Notes: a model not told the origin generated them from the sequence alone. Counted from the stretch's first letter, positions 46,701 through 58,106 are shown. The stretch is DNA of 64,000 bases from Ixodes scapularis (GCF_016920785.2 NW_024609880.1:58171817-58235816), one strand, 5' to 3'. Translations and numbers: made by a program.

Positions 46701-47913
46701 CGGAGGTGGCCCTCTTAGCCCAGTGTATACGTAGCACTGCCGGCACTGCCCAGAACCTTCGCTCTTTCTAGCGCCTTCGTTTGCTCGTTGGATAAACTTA
46801 GTGGTGAAAACGGCAATGCAACCGAAATTTTCTCCACGTCTGAACTGGGAGACAGAATTGCAGGCAGCCCTTGCTGCCGCTGAAGCTCGATCAACTCAAC
46901 AACACTGAATAAACAACGCGCGCGACAAGTTCGCAAAACGAAACAGAAAAAATCGGCTCGTTCCTCCCTTCTTCTCGTGTCCGCTTGGGAGCGCGTCTGA
47001 AACAAGGAGGAAAACGCAGCGTTGCTACTTTTTCCGCCTTTTTTTTCGTAGAGTGGACGTTCCACCTTGGTGGTCAGAGGGCGTCAGGCGTACGGCTGTC
47101 AATTCTTTTGACCTGATGGGATTTAGATCTATTTTGGTCACTGAGGTGATCGAGGCCTGGCGACATATTCTCCTCGTGCCTACAACTAAAGTAGAGGCGA
47201 TAAAATGAGAGCTTCACTAGACATTCAGCGGCCCCAGGCTCCTATAAAAGCCAAGTAAAATGAAGGGAGAAGGGGGAGAACGGAACCTGTTCGATCGTAA
47301 GGTCGCGATCGTTAACGTAAAATAAGGCTATGGCTATCTGGTCGTCAAACGGATTATCGTCAAGATTCAGCTATATTGTGCGGTCGAGAAATTGGGAATA
47401 AAGTCAACACAAAAGAGAGAGAAAAAAACGAATGGGCTGTGAAGCTCGTAACGTCGAAATGTTTATTGCTTCAGTCATACCGTTTGATGGATGATAAGTA
47501 TGACGAAAACCCGAAAAACGTAACGGCCGCCTGCTAAACTTTTTCTTTCTTTCTTATTATTGGAGGTAGGACTAAAACGTCTGGGGAGCAATACACATGG
47601 AAAACCAAGCGTTACGTGTACACTGAGCAATAGAGGACACGCAATGAAGGGATGAGGCTCGTTCGTTAAGCAAGATGGCTTCTTCGTTTCCGTTACTAGG
47701 GTAGAGGAAAGCCTCATCGTAGCGTTCATCTCTCTATCACGATAAAATTATATGGCAGAAGATAAATTAGGGATGTGGATAGCTCTGCAGGAATCTTTTG
47801 GTCTGAATGACGGTAGGCTGCTTCGATCGGATATTATCGATATGACAAAGCGCTGATGCATGGCAACGGTTACCAGCAGCGCATCGCCCGTATCACTTCT
47901 GCGTGTGTTATGC
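43791..47913. other. non-coding stretch
   Basis: No gene named. C/A-rich simple sequence occurs at about 45692-45740. Frames of 98 (plus) and 161 (minus) codons overlap at 44906-45423, and 112 (plus) and 116 (minus) codons lie at 46071-47065; none shows a motif. The block at 46.2-47.1 kb is GC-richer and could be an unrecognised repeat. Confidence 0.35.
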
Positions 47914-47921
47914 GTTCCGCA
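47914..47921. repeat. left 8-bp target-site duplication (GTTCCGCA)
   Basis: Exact 8-mer before the element terminus CAGGGATGGGCA; direct copy at 48800-48807. Confidence 0.85.
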
Positions 47922-48799
47922 CAGGGATGGGCAGTATTTCAAATACTTTGTGTATTTTACAGTTGTATTTAATTACAAATTGGGTAATCTATTTGACGTG
48001 TGTATTTCAGTACTAAAACGTGGGTATTTCAAATACAATTGTAATTAAATACAATTTTGTGGGCGAAAATACATCCCTCAAATATATTGTCACTGTCCAG
48101 AGCAGGAAGAAAACTACGTTCTGCACCGAATGCAGTGTCTCTCAATCAAGCACAAGCGTTTAGTGACTATGTGATTACAGTGCTAGTCCAGGGCAAGAAT
48201 TGTGACGAAATCGACAGTCACTGGCAGACTGGCTAAATAAGTGCCTGTGACAACTTGTGATGCTTTCCAGCCTGATTTCCATCCATATTTTTGCCTGGAA
48301 CATTCTAAACGCGCGGGTCGTCCAGATTTTTGTAGCTGGTGCGAGTTGCAACAATAAAAAAACTTCTCTAGTTAGTGCTGCGCGTCTTGGTCGTCTCGGT
48401 TCTTTGTTGGTCTATACCAAAATGTAATCGACAAAAAAAAAGCTGCTTGAAGCTCTGTACTTTTTTCACCTATTACGTCCAAGCTGATTACATTTTTTAT
48501 GTGATTATATTTCTATTACGTTACTAGAGCCTCGCGCACTAACTCACGGGTGTGAGATGCAAAATTAAAATGAGATACCCAGAAACCCGTTGCAGGTGCC
48601 CTGAAGTTGCTGACGCAAATTGTGAGGAATGTACTTGGAAAAGTATTTGGAGGAGATCAAATACATTTGGTTGTATTTGTATCTTGTACTTAAATGCTTT
48701 TTTTGGAAATGTAATTAGATTTTTAATGAAATACATTTTTGACGAAGTATTTTGTATTTGTATTTCGATACATATTTGCATGTATTTTGCCCATCCCTG
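47922..48799 (+). mobile_element. non-autonomous hAT-like DNA transposon, 878 bp, 8-bp TSD
   Basis: The left end CAGGGATGGGCAGTATTTC and right end TTTTGCCCATCCCTG form a 12-bp terminal inverted repeat, flanked by GTTCCGCA on both sides. Subterminal regions are full of GTATTTCAAATAC / TGTATTTC motifs. Termini differ from the 4.1-kb element by one base (CAGGGATGGGCA against CAGGGTTGGGCA), so the two are sister families. It has no transposase: the internal frames (124 codons plus, 101 minus) lie in the repeat ends. Confidence 0.88.
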
Positions 48800-48807
48800 G
48801 TTCCGCA
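48800..48807. repeat. right 8-bp target-site duplication (GTTCCGCA)
   Basis: Direct copy of 47914-47921 immediately after the terminus CCCATCCCTG. Confidence 0.85.
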
Positions 48808-50759
48808 TAATACCAGTAGAAGAAGGGACATGGGCGATGTGCAACTGGCAACTTTTTCACTGTAGTTATTATTGTGCAATATCAGTGCTTAGCTTTGGTT
48901 ACGTGGATTTTTATTTGTCTCGGTAGCGTTAATATTGAAATTTATAGGACAGTTAACATTAGCGCTATGCACATTTGTTCGATTATCCTACCAATTAATC
49001 AATTCATGCTTTAATTGCTTTAACTTTTTTCAACAAGTTTATCTGTAAAATGTTGTAGAGGCAAAACACAGTAAAAACTAAACACTTTCACTACGCCAAT
49101 GTGGACGAGTACATCTGTATAAAGGGCAAACTTTAAGTAAAATGTTAGCATAAAGTAAACTGTAGGGGCGAGATTTATAACTCCAGAGTATAAGGTTCCA
49201 TGTGTCCCGGCAACTTCAATGCCGTGGGAGTTTTTGTTTAGTTGGAAATTATCGTTAACAGTCAAGGAGATCGATCTTGTCGAAGAATATCAACGAACAT
49301 CTTTGCATGCATGATGCGGCTGAAGTAATAACATGTGAGTGTGAGTGTCTTTGAACGGTTCTCAACTATACACATCGAGGCTGCTTCATAGGCTAAACAC
49401 TATATTGATCCTTTTATAACATGTAACAAACATAATATGCATGGAGATGAACGAGGTCAATGAATCAATTAATTAATCAACAAATGAGTGGCGATTGATT
49501 GGGTTAAACATTTTATTTGACGCCTCACTCTAGTTTATATGCCGCCGGCTTTAGCTTGCGAGGAACGTTTCGTTCAAAAAAGTTCACGTAATGAACCCGA
49601 AGCGGTTACTAGCAGTCACAGTCGCCATTAAGAAACAATTGAGTTATGTTTGAAGCAGTGGTTCGCGTGAAAATTTTTGCAATGGTTCCCCGTCGTTTCG
49701 TTTTTTCATCATAATCACCCCAAACATGCTTGCGAAGCTCTATAGAGCGGTTAATGAGACAGATTCCCAGGTATAGGACGTCAGAGAGAAGCCTAACTTG
49801 GTACAAAGCTTTGCAATCCTAGGGTCCTAACGTTAGTCTAAAAGGTTTTTTTTCCAGGGGCTTAGGTTGTGCCAGAGTGTCTTTCTTTTGTGCATGTGTG
49901 TGTGTGTGTTTGTGAATATTGTTTTTCACTTCACGTAATATCTGGAGTAACAGTTGTGAGCCACAGATGCCACATATGAACCGAATAACCAGCAAGTGAG
50001 CATAAAATGGGAAGCCTAACTTTGGTACATGTTTGACGAATTAAGGCCATGATAACTGCGCAGGGTTTGAGCAAGAAAGTTCAGGATTGGCTCTACCTCG
50101 GCTTTTTGGGGACTTTTAAGGCCCTATATTCAAGACAAAAACAAAATAATGGAAAAAAAAACTAGAACAAAAAAACAGAATTGTGGTGTACCTGAGTTAC
50201 AACCAAGTTTCACGGGGAACTCCGTAAAACGACTGAAAAATGCCTCCTCATTGAAATAGGCAGATATTAGTCACTTCTTTTATTTCCTCCACCTACGCCA
50301 GCGCCGCGAGTTCGTCGGGTAAGAGAAGGAACCGCGGGCGATGCATTAATTCGTCCGCAGCTCACTTTGTGGCGCTGGCCTTTCATCTGCCTAACCACGC
50401 ACACTAAAAAATCTCCAAGGACGTATTTTCGGCTCATCTTCCATCTTCCGCAAAGCAGGTGCTTCTCCCACGAAGGAAAATGGAGAGATGCGCTCGCAGC
50501 TCCATAATTTGTGAATAAATCGCTTTATTCTCGGCTCAATGCTGGCAAGCACAATGGCGCGGCGCCGCGCTCGAGAACAAAGACCAACACATGCGAACCA
50601 GCTGAAAATGGACTTCATATAAAGAAGAGCATGGACGGTCTGGGTCCTGTTTATGGATTTATGTAAGTACTTATTGGACCGACGATAAGGGGAACAGTAT
50701 TTGGATAATGATAGACTGGCATCGGGCGTGTGCCTTCTTTTCAATTCGGTTCCGGTTTA
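48808..50759. other. non-coding stretch
   Basis: Nothing named. It contains a (TG)n-like patch at about 49887-49910. A minus-strand frame of 117 codons at 50391-50744 has no motif. Confidence 0.35.
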
Positions 50760-50765
50760 ATATAT

Positions 50766-50945
50766 AGTACAGGGTGTTTTATTTTTAAATTTATATACTA
50801 AAAAAATTCAAACGTACAGTAACACGGTTTGCGGAGTTTAAATATACTGCAACTGACACATAATATCTGCAGGTCATTGCCACGGTAAATCTGATATCTA
50901 TCTGCACATTGTTAGTTAACTTCTTAATTAGTTAAAATAGACATT
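50766..50945. repeat. repeat abutting the Ty3/gypsy 3' end
   Basis: Begins ACAGGGTGTTTTATTTTTAA, a common form of dispersed-repeat terminus, and runs into the broken end of the gypsy element, replacing its expected 3' LTR. The family is not identified. Confidence 0.4.
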
Positions 50946-50950
50946 TGGTT

Positions 50951-51673
50951 TCAATTAGAAACTCCCTGCGAGTCGTCGGAAACCACAAAATCAATAGTAA
51001 AAGTATTTGAAGCATGTGGTCGTGGCTGGCGGCGTCCTGATGGTCGGGTTCCGTCGGGGAGCACCTCGTAGTTCAAGTCCCCAAGGCGGCGGATGACCTT
51101 GTAGGGTCCAAAGTAGAGTTTTAACAGTTTCTCGATGAGGCCGCGACGGCGAATGGGCGTCCACACCCACACCCTGTCTCCGGGCTGGAACTCCACGTCG
51201 CGGCCACGAAGGTTGTAGCGGCCAGCGTCAACACGTTGCTGGTCCTTTATGCGAAGGCGGGCTAGCTGGCGTACCTTTTCTGCTCGTTGGGTGACCAGCT
51301 GGGCGTTGTCGGTGCCGTCGTCCGTTGGGTCGTAGGGCAGCATGGCGTCGAATGCCTGTTGTTGTTCTCCACCCCATTCGAAGTTCACGGCGTCTTTCGT
51401 GAGGTGCGTGAGCGGCGCAGAAAGCTTGGCGAAATCCTGAACGAATCGCCTGTAGTATGCGCAAAGTCCAAGGATTCTTCGGACGGCCTTTTTCTCGGTG
51501 GGCGGTGGAAAGGCCGCTACGGCAAGAGTCTTCTCAGGGTCAGGACTTACACCTTCGCTGCTCACAACGTGGCACAGGAACTTCAGTTCGCCGTAGGCAA
51601 ACCGGCACTTCGTCGGCTTGAGGGTGAGTCCTGCGGTCCTGATTGCCTCAAGAACGGCCCGAAGGCGTCGCAA
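50951..51673 (-). pseudogene. pol fragment: RT connection fused to integrase C-terminus by deletion
   Basis: A single open frame of 240 codons. Residues 1-105 are the end of RT and connection (S-S-E-G-V-S-P-D-P-E-K and L-G-L-C-A-Y-Y-R-R-F-V-Q-D-F, then H-L-T-K-D, F-E-W). After Q-Q-Q-A-F-D-A-M the sequence jumps to the post-core integrase region (Y-D-P-T-D-D-G-T) and the basic and GPY/F-like tail (F-Q-P-G-D-R-V-W-V-W-T-P; Y-F-G-P-Y-K-V-I-R-R). Most of RNase H and the integrase zinc and catalytic domains, several hundred residues, are missing, yet the join is in frame. Confidence 0.85.
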
Positions 51674-52199
51674 GTGCTCGTCGAAGTTGGCCTAGAATAC
51701 CACGACGTCGTAGGGGTAGACGAGACAACTTTGCCATTTGATGCCCACCAGGATAGTGTCCATGACACGTTTAAATGTTGCCGGCGCCGTGCACAGTCCG
51801 AAGGGCATCACCTTGAACTCATACAGTCCCTCGGGCGTGACGAAGGCAGTCTTCTCTCGGTCCTGTTTGTCGACTTCGATCTCCCAGTAGCCACTCTTAA
51901 GGTCTATCAAAGAAAAGTATCGATAGTGGCACAGCCGGTCCAGCATGTCGTCGATGCGGGGGAGCGGATACACGTCTTTCTTCGTGACCGCGTTGAGCCT
52001 CCGGTAGTCAACGCAGAATCGAAGCGTTCCGTCCTTCTTCTTCACCAGTACGACTGGAGAGGCCCACGGGCTGCTCGAAGGTTGTATGATGTCGTCATTG
52101 AGCATATCTTGTACCTGTTCATGAATGGCCTCTCGTTCCTTTGGGAAGGGCCGGTACGGTGACCGATGTACAGGGAGCGCATCCTCGTTAACTATGCGG
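51674..52199 (-). pseudogene. Ty3/gypsy reverse transcriptase with dead active site
   Basis: Core motifs are visible: S-P-W-A-S-P-V-V-L-V-K-K-K-D-G, R-F-C-V-D-Y-R-R-L-N, Y-P-L-P-R-I-D-D, F-S-L-I-D-L-K-S-G-Y-W and M-P-F-G-L-C-T-A-P-A-T-F. The catalytic Y-x-D-D box reads Y-P-Y-D, so one of the two essential aspartates is gone. A few codons on, an in-frame TAG (51692-51694) breaks the link to the connection domain. Confidence 0.9.
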
Positions 52200-53090
52200 T
52201 GTTTCGCAACTGTTGTCTGGCGCAGGCTCGACGTCGTCGCAAAGCAGTCGCCGAACTCGGCGAGGAGGTCTCCAAGTTGTCGTCGTTCGGTGGCACCGAG
52301 CTTGGGGTTAACGTCGAGCTGCGGCGGCGGTCTACTGTACGGCTGACATTGCGAGGGCTCGTCAGAGATTGCGGCGATTTCGGCGTCGGCCAGGAGTTCC
52401 TTGACGTGTCCTACAGCGGCAGCTTTCGTGAAGCGCTGCGCCTCCGGTCGAATGTTCGTTAGAGGACCGCAGTACGTCCATCCTGCAGCTCCGTTAGGCC
52501 CCTTGCGACGCCTATTCCTCTTCCGAGACGCAGTTGGACGTTGCCTTCCAGAAGGACTTTCCTGCGGGCGACTGTATCGGTCACGACGGGCACAAGAACA
52601 CTCGACCGCGGTAGCAGGCTCACGTGGTCCGCAATGACTCGGACGGCGGCTGGCGTCGTTTTGGATCCCTCCGGAGGTAGGACGGGCTTTCGCAGCGTCA
52701 GCCTGTTTGCTCCAAGATCGATCACGGCACCGTACTCAAAGAGGGCCAAGGATGACGCCTCTCGAGCAATCCTTGAGGGCGACGAATTTCATGGGACAGG
52801 TCTCCCCGTGGATACCCACGCGCGCAGTACACCTTCCCCCTAGTATGATGAGATGTCCGCCGGCGGTTCGTCTTTTTGGGCCATCTCAAAGCGTCATTAC
52901 TTTCCGAAGGCGGCGAGAGAGCTACCCACTTAAAACGAAATAGTCTGCTCCGGTGTCGACGAGTGCTTTCGCGTCGTGGCCGTCGATAGTAACGTGGAGG
53001 TTATTTGACACCGTCGCAGAAGCGTCGTTCCGATGCGTTTCGTCGCTAGTGTGGGAGGCCTCCGACGCTTACGGAGGATGTTTTCGACGG
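52200..53090 (-). pseudogene. Ty3/gypsy protease and protease-RT linker, broken
   Basis: The aspartic protease motif A-L-V-D-T-G-A-D-Y lies near 52943-52965, preceded by V-T-I-D-G-H. A TAG falls a few residues after it, and the flap and second half are in shifted frames. From about 52457 to 52749 a clean frame covers the linker (L-F-E-Y-G-A-V-I-D-L-G and V-L-P-P-E-G), which normally precedes RT. Confidence 0.7.
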
Positions 53091-54348
53091 TCGTCTTCGC
53101 CAACTCCACCTCCAGGGGTTGCGGCGCTTAGTTTCCCCGACGAGGGACGAGGGGCGACAGGCTTTCACGGCGGGACCTGCGTAGAGGCGATACTGGGCGG
53201 TGGGGTGACGGCGATCGGAAACCGCGACGGGGAGACGGTCCTGGGGATGGCGACCGGCGGAGGTATTCGTCGATGTCCCGAAGTCGCTCGCCGTAGCGTG
53301 GTCGCGGGTCGGCGGGGTGGAAGCCCCGTAGCCCCAGCTGCCGGTACGGGCAACGGCGGTAGATATGGTCGGCTTTCCCGCAATGGAAGCAAAGCGGGCG
53401 TCGGTCGGCGTTCACCACACGTCGGTTTTTCTCGGCGAAGGTCTCTCTGGGCGGACGTGCTGGACTTGTTCTTGGCGTCGAGGATTTTGCGGCATTGGAT
53501 TGTCCCGTCGAGATGACGAGTGATATTGACGGGCAACAGGCGGCGGTCGGCGGGCTACAGCGGCGTAGCTCAGCGTAGGTTCCTCTTGCGCCACCATGGT
53601 GCCGGGAACCTCTGGCCGGAGTGTTCGGTGAATTTCTTCACGGACAGCCTCAGCGATAGAGAGGGATGCCGGAGGACTGGCTGCAGGTAGCAACCTCTGG
53701 AGCTCCTCCCGGGCGACGTCGCGGATGACCTCACGGATGTCCCGGGTACGGCGCCGATGTCGTCGTTAAGCAGCGTGGAGGCAACGACGCCGGGATGGCG
53801 TTGGTAGTAGAGGGCGCGTGCTTGGAGGGTGCGCTCCATATTCGTTGCCTCTGTGACAAACGCCTCGACGTTGGTCGGCGGGTTGCGGGCGAGTCGCCCA
53901 AACATGTCGTCCCTCACCCCGCGCATGAGGACACGCAGCTTCGTGTCATCGGTGGCATGCGGGTCGGACCGCGCGCTCAGTCGCAGGACGTCTTGAACGA
54001 AGCTAGTGACGCTTTCGTTGGGGCCTTGCGTCCTCGCCCGAAGTAAGTCTTCGGCTCTCTCCCTTCGGTGCTGACTGGCGAACGTCCCTCGGAGCTCTCC
54101 TTTCAGCTGGTCCCATGATGTAATCGAGGTTTCACGATTCTCGAACCAGTGTCGCGCCGTGCCCTCGAAGCGTTTTGCAGACGCTGCTCCGGAGTCTATT
54201 GGTTGTGCAGCGCCACCCGTTCGTACTGCTGCAACCAATCTTCGACGTCTTCTTAGATATCGGCGTGGAAGGATGTCGGTGTACGAAGGGCGACGGGCAG
54301 GTAGACAACGGGACCGGCGGCAAGGTTCTGCAACGAATGGGTGCTCAT
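53091..54348 (-). pseudogene. Ty3/gypsy gag (capsid-like plus CCHC zinc knuckle), frameshifted
   Basis: The start ATG is at 54348 (M-S-T-H-S-L-Q-N-L). A break near 54250 shifts frame; the retrotransposon-gag core follows (F-E-G-T-A-R-H-W-F-E-N, W-D-Q-L-K-G-E-L-R-G-T-F, F-V-Q-D-V-L-R-L). Later frames carry Pro/Arg-rich sequence and a canonical CX2CX4HX4C knuckle (C-F-H-C-G-K-A-D-H-I-Y-R-R-C) near 53330-53400. At least two frameshifts separate the parts. Confidence 0.85.
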
Positions 54349-54534
54349 TGTGTCGACCCGTGGGTCTCCTTCGGCAGTGGACCGAATTGCGAAGCCAAAC
54401 TTTAGACCCGGGTGCGTCCTCCGGTATCGGTCGATTCCACGGACGGTCTTTTTGAGCCGGGGACTGGGTTTGTGTTGCGGGGCCTCGGAGGGGTACGGTT
54501 TATGGCTGCGGTACCCCGCACCTCCACCAGAAAT

Positions 54535-54915
54535 GTCACGAATGAAGGTGACAAGAAGACGAACAGTGAACTGAAAATAAAGGTTTAATTGGCTAACTTG
54601 TGCCAAAGTAATTAAAGAAAGAGCGTCGAGGCAGCAGAAAAGCAGGCGGCGATTTGGCGGCGTGACGGAGAGCGAGAGCGAGACTGACTTGACTGCTTAT
54701 CTTCAGTGCTGCTTATCTGCTTATCTTCAGTTGCGTCACCATCTCGAAAGTTCGGCAAAGAAGGCTCGAGCGTAGCGCGCGCTCGGGGCGAGGATGAATT
54801 GACACTTTCGAGAACCAGAAGGTAGGTGGAAAGTTACGCCTGGTGCGAGAATGAACGCGGATCTTCTAGAAGTCGGTGACCGAGAGTTGCTTTCTCGGCC
54901 CTGCGGGCGGCAATA
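54535..54915 (-). repeat. 5' LTR of the Ty3/gypsy element (approximate)
   Basis: On the minus strand this is the sequence before the primer-binding-like TGGTGGAGGTGCGGGG (54515-54530), ending ..TTCATTCGTGACA. It holds a plausible polyadenylation region, AATTAAACCTTTATTTTC (near 54570), and two copies of GAAGATAAGCAG (about 54695-54730). No second copy is in the window, so its right limit is a guess. Confidence 0.55.
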
Positions 54916-56150
54916 TGTATAAGGTCATAGAGCCTAAACTCGTCACTTAAGAGAAAAAAAGAACAAAAAAACTTAGTTCATGAGGTGTCTGAAATCAGTT
55001 TTTTTTTTTTTCAAATAAAAACAACCTATTGCATCACAGCCGCATTCAATTCTCCCCAGCCGCTTTTATTAACGTTTAAATTATTCTACACCAGCTGCCG
55101 TGTACCTGATTATAGGGCTTTGCCATTCACGTGGAGTTATTTTTCTTTACATCCTATTTGTGTTGGTGCGCTTACAATTAGCAAAGCGCAAACGTTGATG
55201 ACAAGAAAATGGTTGGTGAGAAAAACCCGAATCATGTGATTCATTCTTTATATTTTATTTTGAGTGTTTCGAGGCTTAAGCAATGTTGATTAAACACCTC
55301 CGTATTTAATAAAATCTTACCCTTTTTCATTATCCCTGATCAGAAACCGTTGTTGTTTTTCTTTTTCCTGCTTCGCGTTATTATGTGTCAAATTAAAGTG
55401 GCGAGGAGACTGCCCTACCAAAACTACGAGCTAAAAAAATAAATAAATAAAGCGGCGTTAGTTCTGCACGGTAGCACAGTCAGCCTCCGTTGTAGGCGAG
55501 GGAAGAGAGCACAGCGAGCCGATTTGGCAGTGTCGCTTAATCCAATGATCACCCTCTGCTGTTCATACGGGCGCCCAGCTTTGGTCTCCATTGGTTCACT
55601 TGGTTTAGATGTGACGGACTTGTCGGTACCACCTAGAAGACATGGCCCGCTGATGGCGTCATCGTTAATGAATCTCCGACCATTCGCAAGCGGCAAGCAC
55701 TCTAAATCTCGATGTGATTGGCCGCAAAGTGCCAGACGCGTCCGTCTTGGCTACGTTGCGCTGGCGTCGCACGCGTTATGAGAAGCATGCGAGACGCGTT
55801 GGCGGTGACGCTGAAGCCAGGTAGGCAACACGGTGTAAATCCACCAGAAAAATACAAAACAAAACTACTAAAAGCACTAGCGAGGTGGCGCAAGCTTCCG
55901 CCCGATTCAAAGGGCTCAGCCTCATCCAACCGTCCATCCAGTGATGATGTTACGTGGGGGAAAGGCGCAAGCCTTGTTTTCTTGGCGGTATTGACTCTAT
56001 TTGCAACTCCAGCAAACCGCTCACCCTCTAGAAGGCGAACAAAGAACCAGAGCAGAGTGGCACTTAAAAGACATCTTAAAGATAATTTTTTTTTTTTTAG
56101 AAACAGTTTGGTTGGGAAACGAGTGTCAAAAATGTTCATGTTATTGGAAC
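54916..56150. other. non-coding, turning GC-rich after 55.5 kb
   Basis: Between about 55530 and 55735 there are several CCAAT/ATTGG boxes (CCAATGATCA, CCATTGGTTC, GATTGGCCGC), suggesting a possible promoter-like zone. Just downstream, ATGAGAAGCATGCGAGACGC runs 14 codons to a donor-like GCCAG|GTAGGC (55829). The 157-codon plus frame and its 145-codon minus shadow have no motif. Confidence 0.25.
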
Positions 56151-56393
56151 AAATTTTTAGAGCAATATTGACGGCGCGAGACGAGATTTAGTCGTTAGTC
56201 AGCTCCTTTTCACTTGTTTTCACTCTCTGCATCACGGTCGCGTGGAGGAGAGGTGGATCGGCTTCGCCTTCACGTTGAGGGGGAAAGAGCGAGTTAGCAT
56301 TTCGTTGAGAGAATGACCATTCCGTAACGTGACGTACTTTGCGATCAGAATTTCTAATAAATCTCACGCCGTCAATATGGCTCTAAATTTTTT
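56151..56393. repeat. 243-bp fold-back element
   Basis: Arms of about 38 bp: AAATTTTTAGAGCAATATTG on the left pairs with CAATATGGCTCTAAATTTTT on the right, extended by GACGGCG/CGCCGTC and AGATTTA/TAAATCT. The interior is non-coding. Confidence 0.75.
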
Positions 56394-57830
56394 TTTTCGC
56401 GTAAAATTTATTTACTGACACGCGTGTCCCAAACAAGAAGATAAAAAGAAAACTTTTTTCAGAGGTTTTTTAATAGAACTGGGTGCAGTGCACACCCAGT
56501 CTGTGCAACACTCCCAGAATGGCGGTCAGTAGCCGCGTTTACATGAATGCGATGCGCATCAAGTCCAGTTGTCGAATTCAATAGGTCATGTAAACGGCAT
56601 AAAGAGCGAAGGAAGCGCATCGCATTCGAGTTGCTGAACAGAGGTGGACCGAGACGGCCAATCCGCATTCATTCAGCCCATGTAAACGGAGGTCGCATTG
56701 GATTTCGGAACGGGGAGGATTTTGGAAAGGTGCTTGCTGCGGGAGCGAGTGAACAGCTGAGAACACGGCGGCGGCCAATCTCGTCGGCGGCGCGGAAGGC
56801 GGTCCCATGTGGTCGCCCGCAATTTTCTTCCGAAAAGAAACGCGATCTTTTATTGCCATCATAAGTGAGCGGAATACAGCTGAGCTGCTCGGTGAGGGCG
56901 GCCCTCGTCCAAGCCTTACGAAGTACGACTCGCACGTTTGAGGGAGTCCCTGAAGGCTTCGGTGCAAGCACGAACGACGCCGAGAGCTCCGAGCACTACA
57001 AAGTAGCTCAGAACGAGCAGCTCCTAGCTCGGCGCCGTTCCAGGCTATGCTTTTGGCCTCGTGGTCCGGTCGGTCCGGTGGCGGTCGGCGAGGTGTGGCG
57101 AGGCGAAGCGCGGAGGCGTCCTTAGAGCGGATGGAAACGATTTCGCTTGCCAGGGCCTGCGCACACACGTCACCTCTAGTCCAGAGTGGCCGCGCGGCCC
57201 GGCATAGAGCCCAAAACGCTTGGGTTTTGAAGTTTCTTCAGACTCGTAACCTCTTGCACAGAATCGAAGACAGCGTGCACGATCTTTACGCTCGCCGAAA
57301 GCGTCGAAATGTCTTCACCTGCGACGCACCGGAAAACGTGGTCAAGTGGTATGGCTGGTATCGGAAACGCAGTCAAACTTTCGAGCTCTGGAACGGCGTG
57401 GCGCCACCTTCGCATAGGGGTTGGTGCGCGTTGATGTAAACGCTGCCTCGTCGGCTTCATTCGGAGGACTCTTGGAGACGATGCGCTGAAGTCGCATTCG
57501 TGAAAACGCGGCTTGTGAGCCGAACGGCTTCGGAGCTCCGAAATGCAAGGATGAAGGTAAGCGCTGCTACATGTCGTTAAAATGGCGCCGCCTAGAGGGC
57601 CCAATATAGAACGGTCTACAGGATCATGTATTATTACCGCTAAATCAACACGACTTGCAGCGACAGTGAACGGAAGCAAAACAACGTCGGCATCATTGCC
57701 TCCAAGTCATTACTTTATATCCTCTGCCGTTGAGACGGGCGCAAACAGGGACAAACGCGAGGACATCATGGATAATATAACACATACCGAGCGCATTCCT
57801 GCGAGTTTCGTCCCCTTCTTGCAAACATGA
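56394..57830. other. CpG-rich block, possible repeat or regulatory region
   Basis: Frames of 60-196 codons open on both strands, as expected for CpG-rich DNA. GCGTTTACATGAATGCG (56537) and an inverted GCGTTGATGTAAACGC (57428-57443) suggest the ends of one dispersed element of about 900 bp. A strong donor GATGAAG|GTAAGCG at about 57555 is preceded by over 30 open codons. Whether this is a CpG-island first exon or a repeat cannot be told by eye. Confidence 0.3.
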
Positions 57831-57923
57831 ACCGAAATGGCAGCGAATTTTCCTTTTGTTCGTCAATTTCTTGCGCTATATTCAGCGGGCCCGCTGCTTT
57901 CGTTTCTTTTCCGCTTTTCATCC

Positions 57924-57952
57924 TCCTCCCCCCCTCCTCCCCCCCCCCTCCT
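57924..57952. repeat. C-rich simple repeat
   Basis: CCTCC and C7-C9 runs, imperfect. Confidence 0.7.
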
Positions 57953-58074
57953 TTCTCTCAACAAGCAGCGACTGAAGATCAAAGGAATCGCCGCGCCTCG
58001 CTTTCTCGAAGCACTGGGTCTAAATTGAAAAGTGTGTTTGCTCACACTTTGGAAGAAATAAGACGCCGCTCACG

Positions 58075-58106
58075 TGTGCACGTGTATTTGTGTGTGTGCG
58101 CGCGCG
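58075..58106. repeat. TG/CG simple repeat
   Basis: GTGTATTTGTGTGTGTGCGCGCGCG; a shorter (TG)n is at 58664-58681. Confidence 0.75.

Larger units (their letters stand above)
50951..54915 (-). mobile_element. decayed Ty3/gypsy LTR retrotransposon, 3' LTR missing
   Basis: Minus-strand order from the right: LTR-like end (54535-54915), primer-binding-like TGGTGGAGGTGCGGGG, gag with capsid-like and CCHC regions, protease D-T-G, reverse transcriptase, connection domain, then an integrase C-terminal tail. Domain order (RT before integrase) and the GPY/F-type tail place it in Ty3/gypsy. Gag and pol carry multiple frameshifts and stops, the RT active site is lost, RNase H and the integrase core are deleted, and no second LTR is seen on the left. 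It is GC-rich relative to the neighbours. Boundaries are approximate. Confidence 0.88.

Noticed and set aside
51287..52162. 291-codon plus-strand frame
   Set aside because: It is the antisense shadow of the Ty3/gypsy pol on the minus strand, whose motifs are unambiguous.
53795..54455. Plus-strand frames of 83-98 codons
   Set aside because: Shadows of the gag coding strand of the gypsy element.
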